A DNA stretch of 64,000 nucleotides from Lactifluus volemus (GCA_022376515.1 WTXI01000023.1:372001-436000), one strand, 5' to 3'. Numbered from the stretch's first letter, positions 25,046 through 37,149 are shown. Made by a program: numbers and translations. Notes: generated from the sequence alone by a model not told the origin.

Positions 25046-25632
25046 ACCTTTGTACGAAGTGTATGATCGTTTGTGAAGTCAAGAACTAGACTTGCAAGAC
25101 GTGCAAGTCAAGATCAAAGGTTCGATAAAGACGAGACTTAGTAAACGACTAAGTCAAGAGCGTTTCAGAGGTCAAGGGCTTTGGGCTCAGGGTGAGACCA
25201 AAGTGTCAAGAAGTCGAAGGTCGTGATGTCAAGAGAGTTCTCTCAGGTCTGATGCTTCTAGGCAAGACAAGATTCTAATAGATAGAAGGACTTGGATTGC
25301 GAAACAAAACTGAGACTTAAGGTCTCTAGGGCAGAAAGTACAAGGTTTATATATAAGAAGACGTGGCTATGTACACAGCCGTAGGGGCTGTGACATTCGT
25401 ACAGCTTTCAGGGTTTGAAACATGTTTCAGGAATCAGCAAGTCATCCTGTGCATGTGGCTGTTGCTTGAGGCTGTACGGTGCTGTGTGAGGCTGTATCGT
25501 GAGAGAAATAAGTAAGCGATCTGAAACAAAGTGATCGGCAGTCCATTCACATAAGCAAAGAGGTCAGCAGAAATGAGTCATCAGTCCGAAATTGTATAGT
25601 ATGAGTCAGCAAGTACGTGTCAGTCCATAACA
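25046..25632. mobile_element. ~590-bp insertion in the LINE reverse transcriptase, type unknown
   Basis: The RT frame stops at VPSRTFV (about 25,045) and resumes at about 25,645 (DPQSLSYGTPQG). The intervening ~590 bp are non-coding and have a TATA-like GTTTATATATAAG near 25,346. Size, lack of coding and the TATA-like element would suit a solo LTR, but no TG...CA ends with a clean duplication were found, so the class is left open. Confidence 0.55.
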
Positions 25633-26919
25633 AATGGTTACACACATGACCCCCAGTCACTCTCTTATGGCACCCCTCAGGGATCGCCCCTCTCGCCTAT
25701 CCTTTTGGCTATTTATATGGCCCCCCTCCTCACTCTCCTTAACTCTTCAGACTCCTCCCCCTTCACTTCCTTCCAGTTATATGTTGACGATGGCTGCATC
25801 ACTGCCAGTGGGGAAACATATCGCTCTGCGGCATCGAAGGCCGCGCGTTTATACGAGCAAGCAGCTTCCTGGCTCTTTGATGTGGGGCTCCGGCTCGACC
25901 CGGAGAAGACGGAATTCATGGTTTTCCGCTCCCACCATGTCGAACGCCATTTTGGCCCTCCTATAACTCGCATCGCTCTCCGAGACCCGTCCAATGGTGT
26001 GTACTCGGTTCGTTCTTCCAAGGTGGTCTGCTACCTTGGTATCTACTTCAATCCCACGTTATCGTGGAAAGAACACGTCTCCATCATGGCCTCCCGGGCT
26101 CGCTCATCCCTTGCAGCCCTTGGAGTCCTCGGCAACTCTGTCCAAGGCCTGGACTTCGCTAATTGGCGTAAAGTATACCTAGCGGTAATCCTTCCGATTC
26201 TTATGTATGGTTCTCCCATTTGGTTCACTGACGTCCGACAGAAAGGCTTGGTTCAGCCCCTACAGGTGGCACAGAACCAGGCCTGTCGCCGCCTCAGTGG
26301 GGCTTTTCGTACAACGCCTACCACACCGCTACACTACCTACTTAGTATCCCCCCTATACGCTACACCCTTCTCAAACTTCGATCCCAGTACATTACACGC
26401 CTTTCGTCGATCCCCCCATCCTCTCCTTTAATCACCTCAGTCTGGACAAACCCCATTTCCTGTTGGCACTCCACTTTCTTACCCCTTACGAACCTTTGGT
26501 CCCTCGTTAAGTCTCGTACTCCCGCTCCTTTCGCTTTCTCTTACCCTTCCCCCCCATACTTATCGGCCTGGTCGCACCCAGGTTTCACTTCTTACACTTC
26601 CTCCCCTAAGGAGGCGCTCTCTCTCACTCGTTCCCTCATCACCAAGCCCCCTCCTTTGACCCATCACCTTTACGTTAGATCCCTTCCCATCCCCACCCCT
26701 GACTCTTATGGACATGCCTTCTTACTATATAGTGGGGAGAGGTTGCTGCAGTCGGGGGTGTCGGTGGACACGGACCGTAGATGGTCACTCCTCAAGGCCC
26801 TTTCGCAGGGCCTCAATTTTTTCCTCTCGCTCCCTTCGGGGGGCTTCCTATATATTCTCTTACCGAACAAGTTGGTACTGCCTTTTCTTTTGAACACTTC
26901 CATTAAGTCCCCCTTTCTT

Positions 26920-28407
26920 AGACTGTCCGGGGGCCAGTCCGGGCCACGGCCCCCCCCATTTTGCCCGGCCCTGACCCTGGCCCTCAGGGCCGGTCCGCCC
27001 TGCAGTTGGCCCTGGCCCTTAAAGGGCCAGCATTGGCTGGCCCTGGCCTGACCCGGGGCCGGCCCGGGGCCGACCCGGCCCTACCCCTTAAAAAAACTAT
27101 TTAGCTAATTAATTAGTTCTGGTAAAACTTTCTCACACTTGATCACATAATCAACTCACAGGCTCCCTTCTGATAATTGCACAACGGGGGATTCGAACTC
27201 TCAACCACTGCACACAAAAATTGAAGCTGATGACATCTTTACCATTACACCATCTGAGCTCAATATATTTTTCCTCCATAGCTCTTCTTGAACTGTTGAC
27301 TTGCCTCAGTCCGCGCTCAGATTTACTTTTTTAACATGTTGAACTCTCGCGCTTGCCTTGTGATCCGCTCCCTCGCCCTGTGTCGCCGTGCCCGTGCCCA
27401 CTATTGTTTTCCGCCATTACCTCTGTCTTCGCCCTCCCTTCTCTCGCGCCTTCTCTGTCGCTGCCATCACCCCATCTCACGCCTCGCATCCTCGGACTCT
27501 TCTGTCGCCCCGCCCTCTGGTGCTGCCGCCTTCTCTTGGTGCCATCATCGCGAGACCTCCCCGTCGCCGCTACCACTGCTGTGGCCTGTTAGCTTGGTCC
27601 ATTGGTGTGTCATGTTCTTTTTTTTTGACTTTTCACAACTAATCTTTCTTTACTTTCTTATTTCCTTTTCCCCTCCTGCATCTCCTTCGAGGGATGTCCC
27701 TGCACCCACCCGTAGACAGTCTATTGGCGTCACGGTCACTCGGGCGTCGCTGTTGCGACCGTCCGAGCCCCTGACGCCAGTGACTCGTGCTATGGCGTGC
27801 GCGGGTCCCCTCCACTCTGTGCCGCACCTGCCATCTCCCCATTCGCCCGCCGCCGTTCCCAACGCAGCCGTTGCTGTGCAGACGCAGCGGTTGCTGTCCC
27901 GACGCAGCGGTTGCTATCCCGCCGCCACCGTTCCAGACGCGACCGTTGTGGCCCACACAGCGGTTGCTGTCCCGATGGTGCCGCCCCTACCATCTCCCCC
28001 CTCGCCGCCGCCGTTCCCAACGCGGCCATTGCTGCCCGACGCAGCGGTTGCTGTCCCGCCGCCGCAGTTCCAGATGCGACCGTTGTGGCCCACACAGCGG
28101 TTGCTGTCCCGACGCCGCCGCCCTGATTCCGCCGTCGCAGTCCCTGCACTGTTCCCGACGCCACCCACACCACTGTTCTGCACGCCCGCAGCAAGCCCCC
28201 CTCCCCGCCGCCACACCGCCCTGTTTAGGGTAGCCAGGGCAGGGCCGGCCCTAGGGCCAACCCTAAGGGCCGGTCGCAAAACTCTCCGGCCCTGGCCCTG
28301 GAAATAAGGGCAGGGCCACCCTGGTGCTGGCCCAGCCCCTCAAGGGCCAGCAAATTGCTGGCCCGGCCCTAGGGCCAACGAGGGCCGGCCCGGCCCCCGG
28401 ACAGTCT
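26920..28407. mobile_element. 1,488-bp terminal-inverted-repeat element, non-autonomous
   Basis: The perfect 16-bp ends AGACTGTCCGGGGGCC and its complement are flanked by identical 14-bp direct repeats AGTCCCCCTTTCTT (26906-26919 and 28408-28421). Removing the element plus one repeat restores the LINE frame exactly. GGGCC-rich subterminal palindromes (around 27,020-27,090 and 28,320-28,400) resemble clustered transposase-binding sites of hAT-like elements. The interior has GC-rich imperfect tandem repeats (about 27,800-28,200) that keep long frames open by composition; none looks like a transposase. The 14-bp duplication is longer than usual for hAT (8) or Mutator-like (9-11) elements. Confidence 0.85.
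27179..27261 (-). other. tRNA-derived relic inside the TIR element
   Basis: On the minus strand an A-box-like TGGTGTAATGG is followed about 50 nt later by a B-box-like AGTTCGAATCC with a CCCCC 3' T-stem arm. The T-stem pairing is poor (GAGAG against CCCCC) and the acceptor arms do not pair, so it is not called a working tRNA gene. It may be a captured tRNA or a tRNA-derived promoter. Confidence 0.5.
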
Positions 28408-29311
28408 AGTCCCCCTTTCTTTCTTTTGCCTCCTACTTTACTTCCTCTCTCTTCTCTTTTTTGGACCCCTCCCCAGAGCGTGCTGTCGAGCTATGGCTCT
28501 TCAAGGAGACTTGGGCTTGCGTCCCTGGATCTTCGGAGCTGGATCACCTCCTTCAGGAACTCCAACCGACCTTGGTCGTCGAACCCCCAGTCCCCCCCTC
28601 TGACCTTGCCTTCAATCTGTGGGCGAGGGAGCTCGCCTCCGGCGAGCTCCCTCGCACGCCAGGCCACAAGGCCTGGCGCGCGTGCCCCACCACCCCGTCT
28701 AACCAACCTCCACCCTTTGTCCAGGGACTGCTCTCTCACAAAAATCGACATCTCTTTACGTCCGGACTACAACTCCTCAGTCAACATGCCTTCTTCGCGG
28801 ATTACAGCGACCAGTTCAGGCCGCTAGCTGGGGACAACACTTTCTGCCCCTGCAACGACATCCCCTTCACACCTATCCTCTCACCATTACACTCGGGCCC
28901 ACCCACGCCAGCCCCCATCCATCGTTACTCTATCAATCACGTCCTCTTTGACTGCCACCTCCACTCCGACCATCGTGCCTCTACCATCGAAGGCTTCTCC
29001 TCCCAATACCTCTTCTCTACCGAAGCAGGGGGCAGACGTCTCGCACAATTCTTGCTCCTCTCACAACAAGGCCTCCGGCCCCTCCCACCCCGCCCAGACC
29101 CCCCTTGAATGACTCCGGCCTCGGCCGTGCTCCCTCCTACATTTACCTCTTCCTGTTTTTACCCTTTCTTTCCCCCTCTTCACTTATTTCAGTTTCCTTA
29201 CCTGTGTCTCCATTAGGATAGTACCTTGTACAGAGTAACTTAGTCTTGTCGCAATACACGTGGGGACTCTAAACCCCAATTCAAAAAAAAAAAAAAACCT
29301 GACATCATATC

Positions 29312-30174
29312 CAACCGCCACCAACGTGCTTGAATGTGATCAATCCAAGTCAGGTCTATCGTGATTCCCGCGGCGTACGGTGAGAGCTGGAGGGCAGGCG
29401 GGATCGATAAATACAATCCATTGTGTAGTTGAGCCCATTGAGGTAGAGCAGAGGTTGTCCTGGGAGCAAAAAATAACTGCGTGTTTGAAGGGCGTTACAA
29501 ACTTCGACGGTGTGTTAAGGCGTGTCGTGAAAATAATAGACCTCAAAGTTATATACATCATGATCGTCCAACTTGAAGCGGGCCAGGTCCCGGGAGATGC
29601 CGATCGTGAGATGTTGCAAAAGACCTACGGTATGGACCACCATTGACTGATTGATCGTCCATAGACATCATATTGGGGAAAACTATCGAACACATGGGAA
29701 GGTCGGAATATGTTTTTATTCAAACAGGCTTTTCTCCCCAAGGTCACAAAAGTAAAGGTCAGCGCACGAGGTAACTGTAATATGAAGGAGCCTCTTTGTC
29801 ATTGCCCCCTTTTATCCGAGACAAGATCTCGATCGCCTTGAACGTGAGGGATAAATGATATACAGGAGAGAAAGCGGTCATGGGCATGGCCAAGGATCGA
29901 AAGACCGCAAGATTGAAGATCACTGCACTAGAAGCATCACGAGATCTGTGCAGAGGATAACCAGATTGTGTAATTGATCAATGATTAGTTAGTTCAAATG
30001 TCCTCGCCCGGTAGGGTGACTGCAAAGCGTATAACTGAGCTTATGCTGGACTGTTCCTGAGCGCTGAGCGCGGGGATCTATTACGTAAGTGGGCATCGCA
30101 GCCGGTCCGGTGCGGAGAGAGAGCGTCAATAACCACAACTCTATCTCTATTCTTGACAACAAACTTGTGCGCTC
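29312..30174. other. Array spacer right of the LINE
   Basis: This continues the block broken by the LINE (compare 45.87-46.2 kb) and then the block that lies upstream of SLA1 copies. No gene is supported. Confidence 0.55.
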
Positions 30175-30594
30175 ATGAGTGATGAACACGAGGAATACAT
30201 CACCATTCTCAAGTCATCATATGACTACGCTCCCCAATCCGAAGATGAGATCGAGATCAAGGAGGATCAACTACTTTTACTCGTCGCGGCGACGTCGCCT
30301 CGGAGAAAACCGATGACGAGTGCGTTCATCTCTTGTGTAGCTCGGGCACATCGCTGACATTTCTTAGTTGGTGGAAAGTTAAACCAATGGGTGTTTCGGA
30401 CGTTCAGTGTAGCCTCGTTACATCTGCGTACGTTGATTCGGTGAGTGCTCGTTGGACTGCAGCCACATGGACTTGTCGAGGAATGCGCGCCGAGTAGTAA
30501 GCGCCTGGCGTTCCGCCCTGTGCCGATATTTCTTATTTTATATAGTCAATGTGTGAAGTGACATCTTGAAATCGGCTCAATATCATGCCCAACA
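30175..30594 (+). pseudogene. SLA1 5' fragment with 14-bp insertion
   Basis: Exon 1 reads MSDEHEEYITILKSSYDYAP and onward until a 14-bp insertion near 30,286-30,300 breaks the frame within LLLLVE-KTDDE. Exon 2 and part of intron 2 follow, ending at the common breakpoint near 30,594. It is the plus-strand (right arm) counterpart of the minus-strand fragments. Confidence 0.8.
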
Positions 30595-31262
30595 ATGTTG
30601 TCGAGCTCCGCCTGCTGCGCAAGCCTGCGCCACATAAGGCAATATCTACCAGGATCAGCGCTCAGCCTTTCGCGGAGCGACACAACCTAGCAAGGTCCCT
30701 GTGGTGTCGCAAAATTGGGTGCCATTGGAGATGTCTGATATCGCACGAGTACTGGGATTATGAGAAAGTGCTGAGATGGACTCGAACGGGAGGGAATTAA
30801 TGAGAGAATGCCACTGCGACCCCCTCATGGTGGATGATTGCACGCAGGCATCGCGATAGGGATGACAGCTATCGGACAGGGAAACGCCACAAGGATGTGT
30901 GGACCTGGACAAAGTAGAGGAAGCCCATACAACAGCCAGAGTGTTAGCACCCTTTCCGTTGATTTCATCGTCGGGGAAGGGAAAGAGCAGATATAATGAC
31001 ATATCATTACAGCTATGCAAAGCCTTTTTTTTTTTTGAATCTACATTTATGTAGCATGTTCATATTTAATCATTCAGCTACGTATACCTTGATGGGCCCA
31101 AGGCCGCGGCCCCGCGGCACGCGTCCTGCCACCGCGGTACTTGACCTTATATAACTGTATTTATATGTTCATCGCCTCACCCTCGATTTACCCTCTGTTC
31201 CCCTGCCTTCCCGACCTGTTACCTCCGAAGCCACCAACAGAGAGAATCTACCTGAACAGAGA
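30595..31262. other. Upstream spacer of copy E
   Basis: This is homologous to the spacers upstream of A, B, C and F. It contains an 11-T run at 31,026-31,036. No gene was seen. Confidence 0.5.
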
Positions 31263-33785
31263 ATGGACCGTGACATCAGTATGTTATACGTTAGCCTACG
31301 TTATCATCATCAAGTTCATCCTCCCTATCAGCCAGCCATCAGGCTCGGACAGAGCAAGGTCAATCCTCGCAGGGACAGGCCATCTTTTCAGATACCTCAG
31401 GTCCCCTCTTCCATATGTACATTAAGATGACAGAGGGAGAAGACGAAAAGATGACCCATCGCTGGCAAAAGGATGCAGACGGCATACTCATCTTCGTGAG
31501 CCCTTACATCGGCTCTACACTAGAGGCCAGTAACTAACGTAAATATCGTAGACCGGCTTATTCTCTGCGGCACTCGCAGCATTGCTCACTGTTTCCGTTC
31601 AAGATCTAAAGCCGAATCCACAGGATACCTCTGCGTTCTACCTCGGGAACATTTATCAACTCCTCGCCGACCCAAACATATCTCGTGCATCGATCCTTGC
31701 CACTCAAGTTCAACCACCCGTCTTCTCTCCTCCGAAATCAGCAGTCTTGGTCAACTCACTCTGGTTCCTCAGTTTGGTCATCAGTATGACATCTGCCCTA
31801 CTGGCGACGATGTTACAGCAATGGGCACGTCGATTCCTCACAATCACTCAACCGCCACTATACAGTCCACACAAGCGAGCATCGATCCGTGCATTCTTTG
31901 CTAATGGCGTCGAAAAGTTTCACCTTCCTTCATCTGTTGAAGCGCTGCCCGCTCTGCTACACTTGTCGTTGTTTCTGTTCTTTACTGGACTGGCTATTTA
32001 TCTGTTCAACATCAACCATACTGTGTTCAGTGTGGTTGTTTGGTGGGTTGGGCTTGCTGGAGGTGTATATGGATGTGTCACGTTGATGCCAATCTTCTGG
32101 CACAATAGCCCATATTATTCCCCACTTTCTTCGTCGGCGTGGATCTTCTTTAATTTCACGTCCTCTGCAATCCGCCGAATTCTTTACCTTCTTTCTCGGG
32201 GCGGTACCTCGAAAGATATCTACCCTTTCAGGGCCTAACGAAGATCGTCCAAGAATCTGGCTCGGAATTGTCGACGAGAATCACCGACCATATACTAACA
32301 TGGACTATTCAAGCTCTGGAAGAAGATAAAGAACTTGAACAGTTCTTCGAAGCCATCCCTGGCTTCTGTCGCTCCGAAGTAGTCAAAGCACGTTCCCTAC
32401 ATCACGATTTCACCAAATTTGACGAACCATTGGTATGGGCGTTTTCCGATTTCTGTCGCCATACCTTGTCGTCTAGTCTTTTGTCGGAGGGAGACAAGAC
32501 AAGGCGGTTCATCATCTGCGCGAAGGCTATCGATGCAGCACATCTCTCCCAGACAACCATATCCATCCTCCAGACCGTTTTCTGTTTCGGTGTGGATCTG
32601 TTGCGATCGATTGATATGTGGCAATCTCTGACAAGTACTAGTGGTGGCCAAGATCCTGGTTTATGTTCTCAAGGCATAATTGCTGGCGTCATTGCAAACA
32701 CATCGGAACGCGATGAGCGTTGGGAGGCACTAGCCAAGGATCAACTTGGTTTGTCAGAAGAAGATTTTGGAAATTACGTTGCAAATGGTGACAGCGTTTT
32801 ACTTGCCAACTTTGTCTACATCACTCGCCTACTCTTCCGCTTGTGTCTCGAGAGTCATGAAAGTATAGATACGGATGTTTCCCTAGTGCGGCTAGGGGAC
32901 ACCCTGCCGCCCATTTCCAAATTTGGCATTGAAACTACTCTTCCTGGACTGCAGCACGACTTCTGTGATTTGTGGAACGAGATAACTCGAGAAGCGCGCG
33001 ATCGTGGATCTAGTATCATTCCTTATTTTATTCTCATCCCTATTCGGCATCTTTATATCTCTTTACATCAAGGCACCGATGCTGCCCCGACCGCCTTCGA
33101 TGCTTCCACACCTTGGTATATGCAAGTCCTGGAAGACCCACTTTCGTACCCACTATGCAATATCCCGAGTCATCATCCTATCGCGACCACCTGGGACTCT
33201 CCCGACGCCTTTCTGAACCCTTCCACAGAGCTCGCCGTGTCATCCTTCCCCGCATCGACCGAAGTTGATAACCGCATACATTCTGTTGGAGAATCATCTC
33301 TACATGATGTTCTTAATGCTCCCTCAACCATCGAGTCCTCCCACCGCTCTCCTCCCGACAATGTTGACCCCGCTGATACTTCACTTGACATAATAACCCA
33401 AGGTCTCACTGACAAAGGCCCTACCATCTCGCCCACTTCCGACTCAGAGTTGGATCCTCATCCCGCACCTGCAGTGTCTATATTCATCCCTCACCCATCC
33501 TTTTCCCCGCCACTTAGCAGTATTCCCGATCCGCAAACCAATGCAGGTCTCGGAGTTGTCCCTGACATTCCATCATCATCATTCTCCGGCACAGTTTCCA
33601 ATGACACTCCTCTTTCTCTCCCCTCCACCTTTCCGACGTCTATATCTCTCCCACCGCCCCTGGATATCACAGAGCAATCTCGCGAGTCGGCTATGTCCGT
33701 CCCTGACCTAGCGGCGGATGCTTCGCGTCTTCAAGTTTCCCCCGACTCGGTATCCTCCTCTGGCGGCATTGACCGTCCAGCATAG
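31263..33785 (+). pseudogene. DUF6535 membrane protein, copy E, one frameshift
   Basis: Exons start at 31263 (16 nt), 31332-31495 and 31552. The DUF6535 block and membrane segments are open to about 32,195. There one base is lost relative to copy G (TCTCGGGG against TCTCAGGGG), so the frame ends at 32,238. The rest reads open in the next frame to the TAG at 33,785. It is otherwise full length. Confidence 0.85.
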
Positions 33786-35568
33786 AGCCGTGAGGTCTCT
33801 GGTGGGGCTCCTCTTAGACATGTATACTGGTGGGTTCTTTGTCTTTTGAGATCACATGTCAACACCGATTCTGACTGCTCTTACCAAGTCGATGTGCACA
33901 CTGTTCTCTGGAGTCGGTACCGCATTCAATACCAGCACGCTTCACTCGGATTCCTTCCTTCGACCTATTGCTAGTTTCTCAGGCACGCTATCCTGCAAAG
34001 TCCGCCTTCTTCTATACGTTTTGTTTTACTGTATGATATTCGCCGCCAGGTCTTGATCCTTCGTTCCGTGCCTCCTTATGTCTTCAATTTCACGTAAGCG
34101 AGATGTTGTACATATAGCGCTCAGTGCCGAGGGGTTTTTTGTTTCGAGCAAAACTCAGCGCTTGTGTTGTACGTAGTTCGGTCGTGGCTGCCCTGGCCAA
34201 CTGCACCTCCGAGTTGGATACAACAGCGTGCCGTCGGTTGTTCATTAATAGATGGTGCCCGCGCGGACAGCGGTGCATAATGGTTCATGATAACTTCCCG
34301 GGAGACGCGGACAGTTATGGTCCATGTCAAGAGTTATCAACTATCAAGCCGTATCAAAGTAGATTCGAGTGGCAAGACGCGGATCGTTCGGCTGAAGAGT
34401 TTGTGCGAGGAGTAGGATATGTTCTCGAGGACGACTCGATTAGAAGGGAACCTGGGACGCTGCCCAACGGGGGCACCACAAGGCAACATATTTCGATAAA
34501 TGGACAAATGAGAACCAGCTAGCGACAAACAGGTTGAAACGACTAGTTTCCAAAAAGGAATGTCCATTTCTACGGGGTGGAAGGAACACCAGACGTGATG
34601 CCACACTCGATTACGATATCGCTGGGTATTAGGCGTGGATATGTTAATCAGTGACTAGGACGACCAGGCATTTAAGAAGTTCCAAAGATTCCTTGCGTTT
34701 TTTGGGACGAACCTTGCCCATTTTTATTTTGAGCTTGGTTTCAGCAGGACTCTCAAGTGGTGGTTCCTGTAGGTCTATCTTTGCTGTAGACTGAAGAACG
34801 GGAATAGGTCAATCACGCTGGCGCAATTACGAGAAGGGACATACTTCAGGAGATTCGGATGTGAGGCGTGGAGTTCCGTTATTTGTTCGTAAAAGCTTGG
34901 AGTTGTCGGGTGATGATGTACTCTCATCAGGGCCACATGAAGACGGGAATTCCTCGTTAGTACATGGCGCAGCAGGAAATTGCCTGATTTCGGACGTGAG
35001 TTCGTTCAATTGGAGGCGGCGGTCGACATCGATTGTTTTAGAAACATTCTCTGTGACACGGGATGTAGAGGAGGAGGGCAGATCGAGTTGTCATGAATGC
35101 TACTGGGAGGAATGAGTGGTCGGAGTTTGTTTTATTTTCTCCCCGCAGGTGATATCTGAGTCAAGGTCACAAAAGTAAAGGTCATTGCGCACGAAGTACT
35201 GTAATCTGGAGGTGCCTCTTCCCCTTTTATCCGAGACACGGAGTATCAAGATCTCGATCGCCTGGAACGTGAGGGGGTACTATCTGATGTGCCGGACAGA
35301 AAGTGGACATGTCCATGAGGGATCGAAGGTCCGCAAGATCAAAGGTCACTGCACCAGAAGCATCATGAGCAGAGATTAACCAGATTGAGTAATTGATGAA
35401 TAAACGGACGAATAGTTCAAAAGTGTAGGGTCCGGCTACAAACTTGCAGCGCGAAAGAGGCGCTCATGGCGACCGTTTGCGGGCGGCAACGTATTACGTA
35501 AGAGGCTGTGCACCACGAGAGTGAGACAGACATATCTCGATTTTTGACAATAAACTTTGTGCGTGCTC
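33786..35568. other. 3' flank of copy E and array spacer
   Basis: Parts are inverted copies of 21.7-22.8 kb, supporting the large inverted-repeat layout. Short open frames are not conserved between copies. No gene is supported. Confidence 0.55.
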
Positions 35569-35883
35569 ATGAATGATGAACACGAGGAATACATTTCCGT
35601 TCTCAAGTCATCGTAGTCAATCTTGAAAGATGAAATCGAAATCAAGGAGGATCAGCTGCTTTCACTCATCGAGAAAACCGATGACGAGTACGTTCATCTC
35701 TTGTATAGCTCGGGTGCATCGCTGACATTTCGTAATGGGTGTTTCTGACGTTTAGGGTGGCCTCGTTCCATCTGGGTACCTTGATTCGGTGAGTGCTCGT
35801 TGGACTATGGCCACATGGACTCGTCGAGGAACGTGTGCCAAATTATAAGCGCCTGGCGTTCCGCCCTGTGCCGATATTTTTAT
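35569..35883 (+). pseudogene. Decayed SLA1 5' fragment split by the copia element
   Basis: The start ATGAATGATGAACACGAGG matches SLA1 exon 1. A stop and a deletion follow within the SH3 region and exon 2 is damaged. The intron-2-derived part is cut at 35,883 by the copia element and resumes at 41,997, ending near 42,050 at the shared breakpoint. Confidence 0.78.
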
Positions 35884-36432
35884 TGTTGTAATATCGATTA
35901 CGACGTCAGGGGGACCGCCGCCGATATCGAAAACGAGCGAGCTGACGCGAGCGACGGGGAAGACGCTCCAAGCGTCTAGAAACACGGTCTGGACGTGTTT
36001 CACCCCGATTTTGTTTCTATGCTCTTGTATTGTTTGATTTATCTCATTGTGGCTTTGTTTCTTTAAGTTTTATTTAATTCTCGCAGTCTCGAAGCATCGA
36101 GAACGATGCCAAAAGAATAGTCGCGTTTATCGTGATCTATTCGGGTTTCCTTTTTCGAATTGTAGCAAGCGCGACTTCGCGCGATGACCCTCGCGGTCAT
36201 ATGTCTCAGTCTTGTTTTATTTTCGATCGTTTATTCGTTTGCTTACTGTTCCTAAGATTCTAAGATTCTCTTCTTGTTCTCCACTTTTAAATAGTCTTAA
36301 AAACAAATTATCAGAATGTATTAAATACGGGCAAAATGCCCCTCAAAATGTAACGAAGTTTGTCCTCCCCGTTCCGTTCCCTCTCGTCCCGCGTCCTCGA
36401 AAACCCTTCGATTTGACCCATACCTGTTGTCA
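35884..36432 (+). repeat. 5' LTR of the copia element
   Basis: 549 bp, TGTTGTAATATCG to CATACCTGTTGTCA. It is followed directly by the primer-binding site. Confidence 0.93.
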
Positions 36433-36444
36433 GGTTATGGGCCC
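36433..36444 (+). other. Primer-binding site matching initiator tRNA-Met anticodon loop
   Basis: GGTTATGGGCCC directly after the LTR is complementary to GGGCCCATAACC, the anticodon stem-loop of eukaryotic initiator tRNA-Met. Drosophila copia is known to prime from a cut half of this tRNA; the same mode is inferred here. Confidence 0.7.
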
Positions 36445-37149
36445 TGACGCTGCTCATCTCTAAAAACATAAATCATCCACTACTCATCTTATTAAACTGG
36501 AGTCAACCATGAGTGAGGAAAACAAACTCACCATCATCAAGTTAATCGAGGACGGGTCGAACTGGGTAACGTATCGCGATCGCATGATATGGGCGGTCGA
36601 TTCTCGAAGATGGCGAGACCATCTTACTCACGACGCCATGACCACGCCATATATAACGGCAGGCGTTGTCGGTGGTCTCGATCCAATCACGCGTTGGGAG
36701 AACGATGAAGCCGGTATCAAACAATTGATCGCTTCATCGGTGCCTGACACTGTATTCAATCACATCAAAGGCCACGTACACGCAAAGGATGTTTGGGACG
36801 AGCTGAGAAAATTATTCGAAGCACGTACCAAAGCATTGCTTACGGAGCTAAGCCGAAAGCTTCACAGCGTGCGCTGTGATGAGGATGACGATGTACGTGT
36901 GCATTTTAATAAAATGGCTAACTTGCGCCAGCAGCTTGCGTCGATGGGGAAGACGATCACAGACGAAGAATATGCTTCGATCTTGATGGGATCGCTCCCC
37001 GATTCGTACGACGGCATCATGGGATCGATATCTGCCGCGTCAGATATTAGCGAAAAAGACGTTTCGGCCGCGACAGTAATTCGGCAAGCCCAAGACGAAT
37101 ACAATAGGCGTATCATCAAGAAGGGGAACATCCCCATGGATGAATCTTT

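Larger units (their letters stand above)
24778..29108 (+). pseudogene. LINE reverse transcriptase and C-terminal zinc knuckle, interrupted
   Basis: The left part (24,778-25,045) carries RT motifs QFGSR and FFDIQGFFDNLNPARV. The middle part (25,640-26,919) carries GTPQGSPLSPILLAIYMAPL and the catalytic YVDD near 25,775. The last part (28,408-29,108) continues in the same frame once the TIR element and one target copy are ignored. It ends in a CPC...HxxxxC pattern (near 28,848-28,960) like the C-terminal knuckle of fungal LINEs. ORF1, endonuclease and the first RT blocks are absent. It cannot be functional. Confidence 0.88.
24776..29296 (+). mobile_element. 5'-truncated non-LTR retrotransposon (LINE) with nested inserts
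   Basis: It is bounded by a 15-bp direct repeat, CCTGACGTCATATCC (24761-24775) and CCTGACATCATATCC (29297-29311, one mismatch). A poly-A run precedes the right copy, as expected for target-primed reverse transcription. The flanks outside the repeats join into one array block. It begins inside the reverse transcriptase, so the 5' end is missing. Net LINE sequence is about 2.4 kb; the rest is two later insertions. Confidence 0.9.

Noticed and set aside
27179..27261. Functional tRNA gene
   Set aside because: A and B boxes are present, but T-stem and acceptor pairing fail, so only a relic is reported.
27336..28307. 323-codon Pro/Ala/Arg-rich frame plus others on both strands
   Set aside because: Lies in GC-rich imperfect repeats inside the non-autonomous TIR element; frames are open on both strands through composition.
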